From CAUZJO01 sp963580245 (GTDB lineage Bacteria; Sumerlaeota; Sumerlaeia; MVZB01), in the NCBI GenBank assembly GCA_963580245.1, contig CAUZJO010000060.1:1-28019 (forward strand): DNA of 28,019 nucleotides, read 5' to 3'. Every line of letters begins with the position of its first letter. The first letter of the stretch is position 1. The position numbers and the translations under genes were made by a program. The notes below the pieces were generated by a model, which worked only from the letters and a program-made list of their open reading frames with translations, did no database searches and was not told where the DNA came from. Of this stretch, positions 8,341-15,727 are shown one piece after another.

Positions 8341-10581
8341 ATGTGCTTCTCACGGATCGAGCTGAAGACCAGCGAGGATCCCGAGCGGGATGTCTACGCC
8401 ACCGTTCCGGCCGTCTTGCGTTACGAGCAGGGCGACGGCAAGGACTTCCACGTCGATCCCGCATGGGTAGGCTGCCTTATCCAGACCGGTCCCGATCCTG
8501 TCGAGGTCCACCAATTGGGCCGGCTCTATATCAGCGGCAACGAACACACCCATCCTCTGATGCTCGCCAAACGGCTTGCGGGGGGAGAGGTTGAGATCGT
8601 GGCCGAGGCGGACGTCGACATGTCGCCCGCCAATCTCGTCGACGGGATGGGCTTCAAGTATGGCCCGATCGCCGACGGCCCCAAAACGCTTGACCCCGAC
8701 ACCGAATACACCTTGCTCAGCCGCGAGGGACTGGGGCCGGAAGACAAAATCCTACGGGCCGAGGTTGAGACCGACCTCTCCCGCACCACCGCCCGCCGCG
8801 ACGACGGGGACGGTTTCATCGGCTTCCAATTCAAAACCGGCCCCCTCGGCATGCGCATCACGCACATGGCGCGGATGGACGGGGCAACCGCCGGCCCCGA
8901 CGCGGCCCGGACGTTCGTCATCGACGAGGTGCTGGAAGTCCTCGGCCCCACCAACGAACCCACCGGTTTCGAGACCACCCGCGTCCTGGAGACCACCATC
9001 GACGACTCGGACCCCGTCGACGCCGAGGGTTATCGGGTCCATGAGTTGGCCTATCCCGGCGAAGTAATCGATCTCAAGCCGCTGACCCGCCATTTCGTCG
9101 GGACGTTTGTTGGGGAGGGCGACGAGTTCCACGGCGGGGTCTTCGAGGAGCCGGACGGCGAGCCCGGGCCGGGCATGCCGCGCCTGACGTTCGACCCCAA
9201 TGTGCTTCAGTTCTTCAACGCGGCGCTCACGGAAGGCGAAACCGGAGCATGGCGGACGGGCGACGAATCTATGCGCGATACCGGCGCGGTCTTCGGCCCG
9301 GTCACGCTGCGCTGCCAAATCTCCGACCGCTTTTATGGCGTCAGCCCCGAGGACGAGACGGGCTCGCCCATCGATGCCATGCCGCGTCTGGTCGTCGATG
9401 AAAGCCTCGGCGTCAAGGTCGAGGGCGGGGCGTATTTCAATCCCTTTGTGACGTTCGGCTGGCGGCGGGCCGACGAGGGCAACGCATTGGTCGGACCGAT
9501 CGATCTGGTCTTCGCAACCGATGAGGGCGATCAGTCGCTCGTCCAGGATTTCGAGTCGACCGCCTGGCTCGATCACCCGCGCTCCGGGCAGGACTCGTTC
9601 ACCGGGTGGGCGGGCCTCAGGATCACCGTCGGCAACGGCGACGTGACGCTCAAGGGCGTGGGTCGCTACATTCAAGGCGACCAATTGCACCGCCACCACG
9701 AACTGGTCGTCGCCAATATCTCGGACAACTCGTTCTATACGCGGGTACGGCTCCTGGCCGGCGACTATGCCGACCGCAAGTCGCCGCTCGGGTTCGCCTA
9801 TCGCGATCTGCCCCAGCCGTTCACGCTCGAGGCCGGCCGCAGCTATTTCATCGGGAGCGGTGAGGACTTCGAGGAGGGCGTGGGGTCCGAGAACTTCGAC
9901 CCCTACTATGGATTCGATAGCGAGATGCCGATCGTGCGTACGGGTTCCGCCTTCGAAGTCCTCAAAGCCGTCAAGGCGCCGGAGAATCCCGACGGATCTC
10001 TTGGCGAGTTCAAGGAGTATTTCACCGCCGAGGGGGCATGCTTCGGCCCGCTGAACGTCCGTTGCGCGCCGCTGGATTTGACGCCCCTCGAGTCGGTCGA
10101 CGTGCGGACCAGGAATACGAACTGGGCCGGCTACCACGGCTATCGTTTCCGGACCGGTCAGCGGCCGCTGACCGTGCGGTCACTGGGTCGCTGGTGCCTG
10201 CCCGGCAATACACAACAGCACGAGGTGCGCATCCAGAAGGTGGCCATCGCCCCGCTCGACCCGCGCGCCAACCCCTCCCCCGTGATCGCCTCGGCGCTGA
10301 TCGACGCCTCGCAAGCCCAGTCCGAAGGCTTCATTTACACCCGGCTCGATACGCCCGCGTTGCTCGAGGCCGACACCGAGTACATGATCGGCGGCTACGA
10401 AACCCCCGACGGCGACCTCTTCGCCGCCGACGCCGTGCTCACCCCCGCCCAGGGTCGCATCGAAATCCTGGCCGGCACCTACACCCACCACCCCCACGAC
10501 GGCCCCGGCGGACCATGGTACACGGCGTGGAGCACCGCCCCGCCTCGGGTGCTCGGGGCCGTGGATTTCAAGATTCAGTGA
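8341..10581 (+). CDS. Multi-module beta-sandwich repeat protein (DUF4082-like modules)
   Basis: This acidic 746-residue protein is built from about four related modules (roughly 41-130, 157-275, 418-515 and 596-700). Each has a GF.F.TG strand, a basic V..LGR strand (LGRLYISGNEHTH in module 1, VGRYIQGDQLHRHH in 3, LGRWCLPGNTQQHE in 4), then F.Y..L..P..L.A.T.Y.IG..E. The order resembles DUF4082-like sandwich modules found in secreted bacterial proteins. There is no signal peptide and no ribosome-binding site before ATG 8341. The frame equals that of the upstream secreted ORF, so both may be one gene broken by a stop. Function is unknown; a binding or adhesive surface role is only inferred. Confidence 0.75.
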   Translation: MCFSRIELKTSEDPERDVYATVPAVLRYEQGDGKDFHVDPAWVGCLIQTGPDPVEVHQLGRLYISGNEHTHPLMLAKRLAGGEVEIVAEADVDMSPANLVDGMGFKYGPIADGPKTLDPDTEYTLLSREGLGPEDKILRAEVETDLSRTTARRDDGDGFIGFQFKTGPLGMRITHMARMDGATAGPDAARTFVIDEVLEVLGPTNEPTGFETTRVLETTIDDSDPVDAEGYRVHELAYPGEVIDLKPLTRHFVGTFVGEGDEFHGGVFEEPDGEPGPGMPRLTFDPNVLQFFNAALTEGETGAWRTGDESMRDTGAVFGPVTLRCQISDRFYGVSPEDETGSPIDAMPRLVVDESLGVKVEGGAYFNPFVTFGWRRADEGNALVGPIDLVFATDEGDQSLVQDFESTAWLDHPRSGQDSFTGWAGLRITVGNGDVTLKGVGRYIQGDQLHRHHELVVANISDNSFYTRVRLLAGDYADRKSPLGFAYRDLPQPFTLEAGRSYFIGSGEDFEEGVGSENFDPYYGFDSEMPIVRTGSAFEVLKAVKAPENPDGSLGEFKEYFTAEGACFGPLNVRCAPLDLTPLESVDVRTRNTNWAGYHGYRFRTGQRPLTVRSLGRWCLPGNTQQHEVRIQKVAIAPLDPRANPSPVIASALIDASQAQSEGFIYTRLDTPALLEADTEYMIGGYETPDGDLFAADAVLTPAQGRIEILAGTYTHHPHDGPGGPWYTAWSTAPPRVLGAVDFKIQ

Positions 10582-10632
10582 TACGCAAGATTTAGGACTT
10601 TGACCCCGCTCCGGCAGGGTGAACCGACCGGC

Positions 10633-12258
10633 CTACATGCCGCGCTGGCGGGTAAGGTGGCGGCGCCAGGCGTGGGAGGTGGCGTCGAGGGCGATGACGA
10701 CGATCAGCAGCATGGCCAGGCCGGTCGCCGCCTCGGGGAACATGCGCCAGTCGATGTAAAGCTTGAGTTTCTCGCCGATCCCGCCGGCGCCGACCACGCC
10801 TAGGACGCTCGCCGCGCGGATATTGTATTCGAGCATGAACAAACAGGCCCCGATCAGGCCCGGACGCGCCGTCGGCAGGATCGCGCGGCAGAAAAGCTGC
10901 AACCGCGACGCCCCCAGCGCCCGCAACGCCGAGACCGGCCGCTCGTCCACGTCCTCGAGGTGTTCGTAGAAAAACTTGGTCAGGTAACCGACCGAATAGG
11001 CGGCCAGCGCGAAGATGCCCGCGACCGGCCCGATCCCCACGCACGCCACGAAGATCAGTGCCCAGAAAATCGACGGGACCGTCCGGATGAGGTTCAGGAT
11101 GAAGCGGACGACGTAGCGGATCGCGCGCGGGCCGGTCTGGCGCGAGCCGGCCACGGCCAGCGGCAATGAGACCACAATGCCCATGGCCGTTCCCAGCAGC
11201 GACATCTGGACCGTCTCGATGAGGGCCAGTCCCAACGTCCCCCACGGCAGGCCCCAAATCTCGCCGACGCGGGTCGGGACAATCTTGCTCAAGAAATCGG
11301 CCACGCCCCCCAGCGCCCCCGCAAACGATGAGCCGGTCAGGTCCAGCGCCGACGCCGACCAAGCCAGCGCCGCCGCCAGGGCGAGGACGCAGGCCGCGAG
11401 GCCCGCCCGGCGCGCCCAGGGCGAGGCGTCGGTCAGGCAGGAGTCTTGCGGGACGTCCCCCGCCGCCGGCTCATTTTCGCCCGCGATGACGCTTGGCGCG
11501 GCCCGCGCGCCGCTGCCGTGCCCTCCGTGGACGCGGATATCCCGCCAGTCCGCGTCCTGTAAACGACCGTCGCGGACCAAAAGGTAGCGGCCGAAGAAAC
11601 CGTCGGGCGCGACACCGGGGTCGTGAATCGAGAGGACCAGGGCGAAGCCGTATTTGGCCTGCAAAGCAGCCAGCAGGTTCAAGGTGCGGCGCGCGTTGGT
11701 CGGGTCGAGCGAGGCCAGCGGTTCGTCGGCCAGCAGAACACGCGGCTTGGCGCACAGCGCGCGGGCGATGGCCACCCGCTGGCGCTGTCCGCCCGAGAGG
11801 CTTCCAACCCGCCGCCGGGCCAGATTCGCCAGCCCCAGATCGCGCAAGATATCCATCGCCGCGGAGCTGACCTTCCGCGGATAGCGCAAGAGCCCGCCGA
11901 CCAGGCCCAAATCCGCCAGTGCCCCGCCACAGACGTTAGCCAAGACGCTTTGTTCGGCGACCAGCCGATGGTCCTGATAGACCAGAACAGCCCGGCCCTG
12001 ACGCTGGACGGCCCCCGTGCTGCACTCCAGCGAGCCCTCGAGCGCCCGCAGCAACGTGGTCTTGCCCCCACCCGACGGACCGACCACGGCCAACCGCTCG
12101 CCCGGCATGATCCTGAGATCAACCCCGGCCAGCGCGTCGGCCATGCAACCGGGGTACCGCACGGTCAGGCCCTGGGCCGCGAGCAGACCCTCGGGCCCCG
12201 GTGCCACGCGTGGGCTAAGGGGCAGTTCGAGTCCCGAGTTGTAGGCTGAGATCGCCAT
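10633..12258 (-). CDS. Fused phosphonate-type ABC transporter ATPase-permease (PhnC-PhnE)
   Basis: This 541-residue protein joins two normally separate subunits. Residues 25-245 are the ATPase: Walker A GPSGGGKT (60-67), Q-loop Gln95, signature LSGGQ (154-158), Walker B VLLADE (174-179) and switch His212. LADEPLASLDP matches PhnC-type ATPases. A hydrophilic Ala/Gly-rich linker (about 245-282) leads to a permease of about six membrane segments. Its cytoplasmic EAA loop (DERPVSALRALGASRLQ, about 438-454) couples to the ATPase. C-terminal EYNIRAASVLGVVGAGGIG is typical of PhnE. The start lies 6 nt after the phnD stop, giving a complete importer in two genes. No C-P lyase or phosphonatase gene is nearby, so the substrate could be a phosphonate, phosphite or another anion. 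Confidence 0.92.
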   Translation of the reverse strand: MAISAYNSGLELPLSPRVAPGPEGLLAAQGLTVRYPGCMADALAGVDLRIMPGERLAVVGPSGGGKTTLLRALEGSLECSTGAVQRQGRAVLVYQDHRLVAEQSVLANVCGGALADLGLVGGLLRYPRKVSSAAMDILRDLGLANLARRRVGSLSGGQRQRVAIARALCAKPRVLLADEPLASLDPTNARRTLNLLAALQAKYGFALVLSIHDPGVAPDGFFGRYLLVRDGRLQDADWRDIRVHGGHGSGARAAPSVIAGENEPAAGDVPQDSCLTDASPWARRAGLAACVLALAAALAWSASALDLTGSSFAGALGGVADFLSKIVPTRVGEIWGLPWGTLGLALIETVQMSLLGTAMGIVVSLPLAVAGSRQTGPRAIRYVVRFILNLIRTVPSIFWALIFVACVGIGPVAGIFALAAYSVGYLTKFFYEHLEDVDERPVSALRALGASRLQLFCRAILPTARPGLIGACLFMLEYNIRAASVLGVVGAGGIGEKLKLYIDWRMFPEAATGLAMLLIVVIALDATSHAWRRHLTRQRGM

Positions 12259-12264
12259 CGCCGT

Positions 12265-13179
12265 CTACTTCACCAGTCCTTTGGGGCCGAGCCCCGTGTT
12301 TTTGAGTGCCTCGACCGTCTTGGCCACGTGTTCGTCCTGGTCGGCCTCGACAAACTCGGAGGCACCATAGACGTCGGCCAACAGCTCGGGGTGGTCTTTG
12401 CTGATTGCCAGCAGGCTCGCCTTGATCTTCTCCTGAAGGTCCTCGGGCAGGTCGGCGCGCAGGCAGATCAGGTGGGTGGGCACGCCGGGCGTGCGGGTCA
12501 GCACACGCAATTGATCGCGCTGCTCGGCGTCGAGGTAAATGTCCGCCTTGAGGCCTTCCATGGTATAGGCGCTGACGGCGCATGCGTCGGCCTGGCCGCG
12601 CAGCACGGCCAGCAAGGCCCGATCGTAACCCCCCGCGAATCCAACCTCGTCAAAGAACTCCTCCGGATCTTGCTCCTTCTCCAACAATCCCTCGTTCACC
12701 AACCGGCTGTAGGCCATCACGTAGCCCGAAGTGCTGGTGTTCGAGGTGAACATCATCCGTTTGCCGCGCAGCTCGGCCAGGTTTTGGAGGGGAGAATCCT
12801 TGCGCACGACAAAAATGGAGTCGTACTCGGTCCGCCCGTCGCGTAACTCCACTAAAATCAGGCGGACGGGCGCTTCGCTACGAGCCAGCAGGAACGAGAT
12901 GGAATCGACATAGGCGACATGGGCGCGATTGCTGATCAGGGCCTGGACCGTGGCTCCATAGCTGGTGGGAACCCGAACCTCGACCGGGATGCCGATCCGG
13001 TCACCGAGAATCTCGGCCACCCGCTCCGCGTGCTCCTGAATCGAACGGGGATCTTTTTGCTTTTGGAAGGCGAAAGCAAGTTTTTCGGGCACTTCGGCGG
13101 TCATTCCCACCTGCGACGTAAACAGCCCAACCAGCGAAATAAAGTGTAAATGACTGATTCGATTGAACTTATGTGTCAT
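12265..13179 (-). CDS. phnD: Phosphonate/phosphite-type ABC transporter substrate-binding protein
   Basis: This 304-residue exported binding protein has a signal peptide with hydrophobic core FISLVGLFTSQVGM and likely cleavage after MTA (about 27). The mature part is the PhnD family: KLAFAFQKQKDP, IGIPVEVRVPTSYGATVQAL, NRAHVAYVDSISFLLAR, LRGKRMMFTSNTSTSGY and RGQADACAVSAYTM. S/T-S-T-S-G-Y after the beta strand is the expected anion-binding hinge. A GGGGG-rich ribosome-binding site precedes ATG. It is the first gene of a two-gene transport operon driven by a good promoter (13222-13251). The substrate is not determinable from sequence. Confidence 0.92.
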   Translation of the reverse strand: MTHKFNRISHLHFISLVGLFTSQVGMTAEVPEKLAFAFQKQKDPRSIQEHAERVAEILGDRIGIPVEVRVPTSYGATVQALISNRAHVAYVDSISFLLARSEAPVRLILVELRDGRTEYDSIFVVRKDSPLQNLAELRGKRMMFTSNTSTSGYVMAYSRLVNEGLLEKEQDPEEFFDEVGFAGGYDRALLAVLRGQADACAVSAYTMEGLKADIYLDAEQRDQLRVLTRTPGVPTHLICLRADLPEDLQEKIKASLLAISKDHPELLADVYGASEFVEADQDEHVAKTVEALKNTGLGPKGLVK

Positions 13180-13221
13180 CCCTGTTACCCCCTTTTCGTA
13201 GTCGACGTTAACAAGGATTTC

Positions 13222-13251
13222 GTATTATCGACATTTGTTGCGCATAGTCAA
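13222..13251 (-). promoter_or_regulatory. Promoter of phnD operon
   Basis: On the minus strand TTGACT (13246-13251) is followed after 16 bp by GATAAT, or after 18 bp by TAATAC (13222-13229). Transcription would start near 13215, about 35 nt before the phnD ATG. A perfect inverted repeat covers the -35 and spacer (see 13234-13255). Confidence 0.7.
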
Positions 13252-13255
13252 CAAA
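13234..13255. promoter_or_regulatory. Operator-like palindrome over the phnD promoter
   Basis: TTTGTTG (13234-13240) and CAACAAA (13249-13255) form a perfect 7-bp inverted repeat around 8 bp. It overlaps the -35 box, a position expected for a repressor. It does not resemble a Pho box. Confidence 0.5.
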
Positions 13256-13358
13256 AGTTAGGCATGATTTGCAGATTTTTTTTGGGCCGTGAGGCCTCGG
13301 CCTGGACGGGGCCGGTGCAGCGAGTCGGGCCATGACCGATCCGGGGCGGCGCGGGTCT

Positions 13359-13871
13359 CTACTTCGCGGGCTCGGCCCGTTCAGCGATCTCGCGCATGAT
13401 CTTTTTGCTGGCGTTGGTCTTGGGGGCACCGGTGATGGCGATGCGGATGCCCAACTCGTGGGCCACCTGGCGTTCGGGGACGGTCTGGGCCGTGTAGTCG
13501 GTCCCCTTGGCGTGGACGTCGGGGCGGAGCTGGCGCAAGAGGTCCTCGACGGTCGGATCGTCGAAAACGACGACGCGGTCGACGGCCTCCATGCCGGCGA
13601 TCAGTTCGGCCCGCTCATCCTGCGGCATGATCGGCCGGTCCGGCCCCTTGATCGCGCGCTCGGAGGCGTCGGAGTTGACGGCGACGATAAGCGCGTCGCC
13701 TTCGGCTCGCGAGGCGTTCAGGTAGGAAACGTGACCGGCGTGAAGGATATCGAAACATCCGTTGGCGAAGACGACCGTTTTGCCCTCGGCGCGGCAACCC
13801 TTGACGAAAGCGATGGCTCCGGGAAGGGTTACGATTTTAAGGGTTGGAGAGTCCGGGAGGTTTGGTGTCAT
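13359..13871 (-). CDS. rfaE2: D-glycero-beta-D-manno-heptose 1-phosphate adenylyltransferase (HldE C-terminal type)
   Basis: This 170-residue nucleotidyltransferase adenylates heptose 1-phosphate in the ADP-heptose route to lipopolysaccharide inner core. It has the family opening KIVTLPGAIAF, then VVFANGCFDILHAGHVSYL with HAGH at 44-47, LIVAVNSDASERAIKGPDRPI and the C-terminal KTNASKKI replacing the more usual TT-x-I/ISST motif. Only the nucleotidyltransferase half of HldE is present; the kinase domain must be separate. It starts 10 nt from an inverted-repeat arm (13881) and has no obvious ribosome-binding site. Presence implies a heptose-bearing envelope glycan. An enzyme acting on other sugar phosphates cannot be excluded. 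Confidence 0.88.
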   Translation of the reverse strand: MTPNLPDSPTLKIVTLPGAIAFVKGCRAEGKTVVFANGCFDILHAGHVSYLNASRAEGDALIVAVNSDASERAIKGPDRPIMPQDERAELIAGMEAVDRVVVFDDPTVEDLLRQLRPDVHAKGTDYTAQTVPERQVAHELGIRIAITGAPKTNASKKIMREIAERAEPAK

Positions 13872-13880
13872 TCAGGTATT

Positions 13881-14059
13881 GAGAATGGAACGCGGATGAC
13901 GCGGGTTTTACGGATTTACACTGATTAAGAGAAAGAAGGAAAGCTCTTTCATTTAGAATGAAATCCGTCGAGCCTTGACCCTTACCTATCCTCCATATCT
14001 TGATAGATTTAAAATCCGCGCTTAATCCGTCAAATCCGCGTCATCCGCGTTCCATTCTC
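13881..14059. repeat. Inverted repeat pair between SRP RNA and hldE (24-bp perfect arms)
   Basis: GAGAATGGAACGCGGATGAC plus GCGG (13881-13904) recurs exactly inverted at 14036-14059. Similarity continues inward for about 15 more bp with two mismatches. The interior is AT-rich and contains TTTCATT-TAG-AATGAAA. The units are built from ATCCGCG / AATCCGT strings. A related run with ACGGATTTACAC (13910-13921) recurs inverted at 25095-25106. Confidence 0.8.
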
Positions 14060-14070
14060 TCAAATTTTAT

Positions 14071-14371
14071 GGCCGCGCACCCACCTTTGAATCGGAACCA
14101 CTCGGTTTTCCCAGGCCAGCCGGCTCCCCGCGGGTGCCCCCGAAGCACAAGAACCAAACTTCTTAGGGCTGCTACCGCCAGGTCCTGACCCGGTTCAAAG
14201 CGATCCCTTGCACGAGGACCCTCGGATTAACACCACTTAGCCCGGTTCCACCAACTAGTCCAACCCTCGGATGGGGATTCAGCCCTGCTGTAGCGGGTTG
14301 CAGGTTACAAGGCACCGCTAGTTCCCCACCTAGCGCGACCACTTTTGAGGCTACCAAATCGGCGCACGGCC
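14071..14371 (-). ncRNA. ffs: Large-type bacterial signal recognition particle RNA (with Alu domain)
   Basis: The minus strand has both hallmark parts of a large SRP RNA. The 5' Alu domain contains GGTGCCTTGTAACC (14303-14316), followed by TGCAACCCGCTACAGC, a close match to the Bacillus scRNA Alu domain as I recall it. The apical SRP domain reads GGTCAGG-ACC-UGGC-GGU-AGCAGCC (14167-14190), where ACC/GGU replaces UCC/GGA by covariation and the tetraloop is UGGC instead of GGAA. GGAACC/GGTTCC pair in the long helix. The ends GGCCGTGCGCC (from 14371) and GGTGCGCGGCC (to 14071) pair over 11 bp as helix 1. Exact ends are inferred from that pairing. The RNA pairs with Ffh for membrane targeting. 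Confidence 0.93.
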
Positions 14372-14474
14372 GGCAATGGCGAAGTGGGCCCCGAAATTCA
14401 TCACTCCGCCAGGGGCGCGGATCAGTTGCGTGACCGGCGTCGATCCCTTCATGGGAGGGATGGTCGTACGGGGC

Positions 14475-15323
14475 CTAATCTTGGGCATCCGCGGCATCCG
14501 CGCCAGGTTTGGGAGCTACCCACTTTTGCCACGGGAAATCGTCGAGGACCTGGTCGGTCGTTCGAACGAAACCGAGATAGGTCCACAGCTTAATGGCCGC
14601 CTCGTGAAGCTCCATGCGGCTGCCCACGCAAGCGTCTTCGATCAGGATCGCCTGATAGGCGAGGTCGTAGGCGCCGGTCGTCGTGCACAGGACGCACGCG
14701 CTGGTGTCGGTGCCGCAAATGAGCAGCGTGGCGATCCCGTTCTCGCGCAGCACGTTGTCGATCGAGGAGGTGGCGAAGGCCCCCGCCGAGTACTTATTCA
14801 CGATAAACTCGCGCCGTTTCGCGATCCTTTGCTCCGAGGGCGCGATGATTTCGGGGAACGTGTCGTCCTTGCCGAGCATCGTGTAGACAATCAGCATGTC
14901 TTTATCGCGAAACAGCTTGAGCATGCGAGCCACGTTGGGCAGGACCTTGTTGTACATCCGGTCGGTATAGGTCTGGCCGACCTCCTGGTCATGGGTTGCC
15001 AGCGCCTCACCCCATTTGCAGCACCCGACCTGGAGGTCGATGATTACCAGGGCGGTGCGCTCGGGATTGATCTCCCCGATGAATTCCCGCCGCCCCGTCG
15101 CGCTGATCTTGACCCAGTCCTCGCCCGTCGGATCGGAAAAGAAGCGCGTATTGTCGAAACCGTATGCCTTGAATCCGCGTTGATCGGTGGGAGTCTCGGG
15201 TTTCTGATCGCGTTGCGGTTCCGGTTCCGCTCGCGGGATCGTTGCCCAGGCCACCCAGTAGCAAATCATGGCCAGGCAGAGGCGCGTTATTTTGGGGTGG
15301 TTTAAGCTATTGGCTCTTCGCAT
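14475..15323 (-). CDS. Exported isochorismatase-family cysteine hydrolase
   Basis: It has 282 residues from ATG 15323, which has a strong ribosome-binding site (GAGGAG, 5 nt away). The frame extends further upstream, but that part is rejected on this basis. An N-terminal signal peptide (LCLAMICYWVAWATIP, probable cleavage after PRA) precedes the isochorismatase/nicotinamidase fold. The predicted catalytic triad is D96 (VIIDLQ), K177 (NKYSAGAF) and C210 (CGTDTSACVLCTTTGAYD). The cis-peptide region and C-terminal dehydration-like segment are conserved. Relatives are mostly cytosolic amidohydrolases, so export is unusual. The substrate is unknown. It stands alone between SRP RNA and a repeat. 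Confidence 0.85.
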   Translation of the reverse strand: MRRANSLNHPKITRLCLAMICYWVAWATIPRAEPEPQRDQKPETPTDQRGFKAYGFDNTRFFSDPTGEDWVKISATGRREFIGEINPERTALVIIDLQVGCCKWGEALATHDQEVGQTYTDRMYNKVLPNVARMLKLFRDKDMLIVYTMLGKDDTFPEIIAPSEQRIAKRREFIVNKYSAGAFATSSIDNVLRENGIATLLICGTDTSACVLCTTTGAYDLAYQAILIEDACVGSRMELHEAAIKLWTYLGFVRTTDQVLDDFPWQKWVAPKPGADAADAQD

Positions 15324-15350
15324 ATTGGCTCCTCGTCCTTCTTTGTGCGA

Positions 15351-15375
15351 CAAATCGGATCGTAGTCCCGATTTG
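15351..15375. promoter_or_regulatory. Perfect inverted repeat in leader of the isochorismatase-family gene
   Basis: CAAATCGG (15351-15358) and CCGATTTG (15368-15375) form an 8-bp perfect inverted repeat with a 9-bp spacer, 27 bp before the start codon. It could be an operator or an RNA hairpin. No strong promoter was found nearby. Confidence 0.45.
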
Positions 15376-15493
15376 CTTATGATGATGACTATTGGCGGCC
15401 TTCGTGCTTCGTTTCGCACCGTCGCCAAAGTGCTATGGCGCGTCGGAGACTCGTCATCACCACCATCGAATGAACGCGATCGGGTCAATCAAT

Positions 15494-15672
15494 CGATTAC
15501 GAGGGACGAGGACGGCTGTGATTCAATCTTGGGAGTAACTGCCGCTTCGAGTCATAGTGCGCGTTCGTGCTTGTGCTCGTAATCGTAATCGACCTTATCA
15601 TCGCATCCCACCTCGATTGTGGCAAAAGAAAAAGACCGATTACGATTACGCGCACGAGCACGAGCACGAGAG
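15494..15672. repeat. Dispersed repeat element copy A
   Basis: CGTAATCGTAATCG (15578-15591) and its reverse complement CGATTACGATTACG (15637-15650) flank a 45-bp centre containing CCCACCTCGATTG (15607-15619). The arms extend into degenerate CGAGCAC repeats. A 22-nt stretch at 15494-15515 is identical to 24961-24982 in copy B. No gene is seen in the 15324-15727 gap; it holds this element and the leader palindrome. Confidence 0.8.
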
Positions 15673-15727
15673 ATAAGAGCTGACTGGGGGGGCGTGTGTT
15701 TGTGTGGCGTGTCCGGGTCGGACGTCC

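Noticed and set aside
10582..10632. Possible bidirectional terminator between convergent genes
   Set aside because: No stable stem followed by a T-run was found on either strand.
14376..15305. 309-codon plus-strand ORF opposite the isochorismatase-family gene
   Set aside because: It is antisense to a gene with an intact catalytic triad and signal peptide, shows no recognisable motif, and has the Arg/Val/His bias of a high-GC shadow frame.
15324..15488. 55-codon upstream extension of the isochorismatase-family ORF
   Set aside because: The ATG at 15323 has GAGGAG at ideal spacing and directly begins the signal peptide.
15541..15680. CRISPR-like reading of the CGAGCAC and CGTAATCG strings
   Set aside because: Units are short, contiguous or inverted, with no constant-length spacers.
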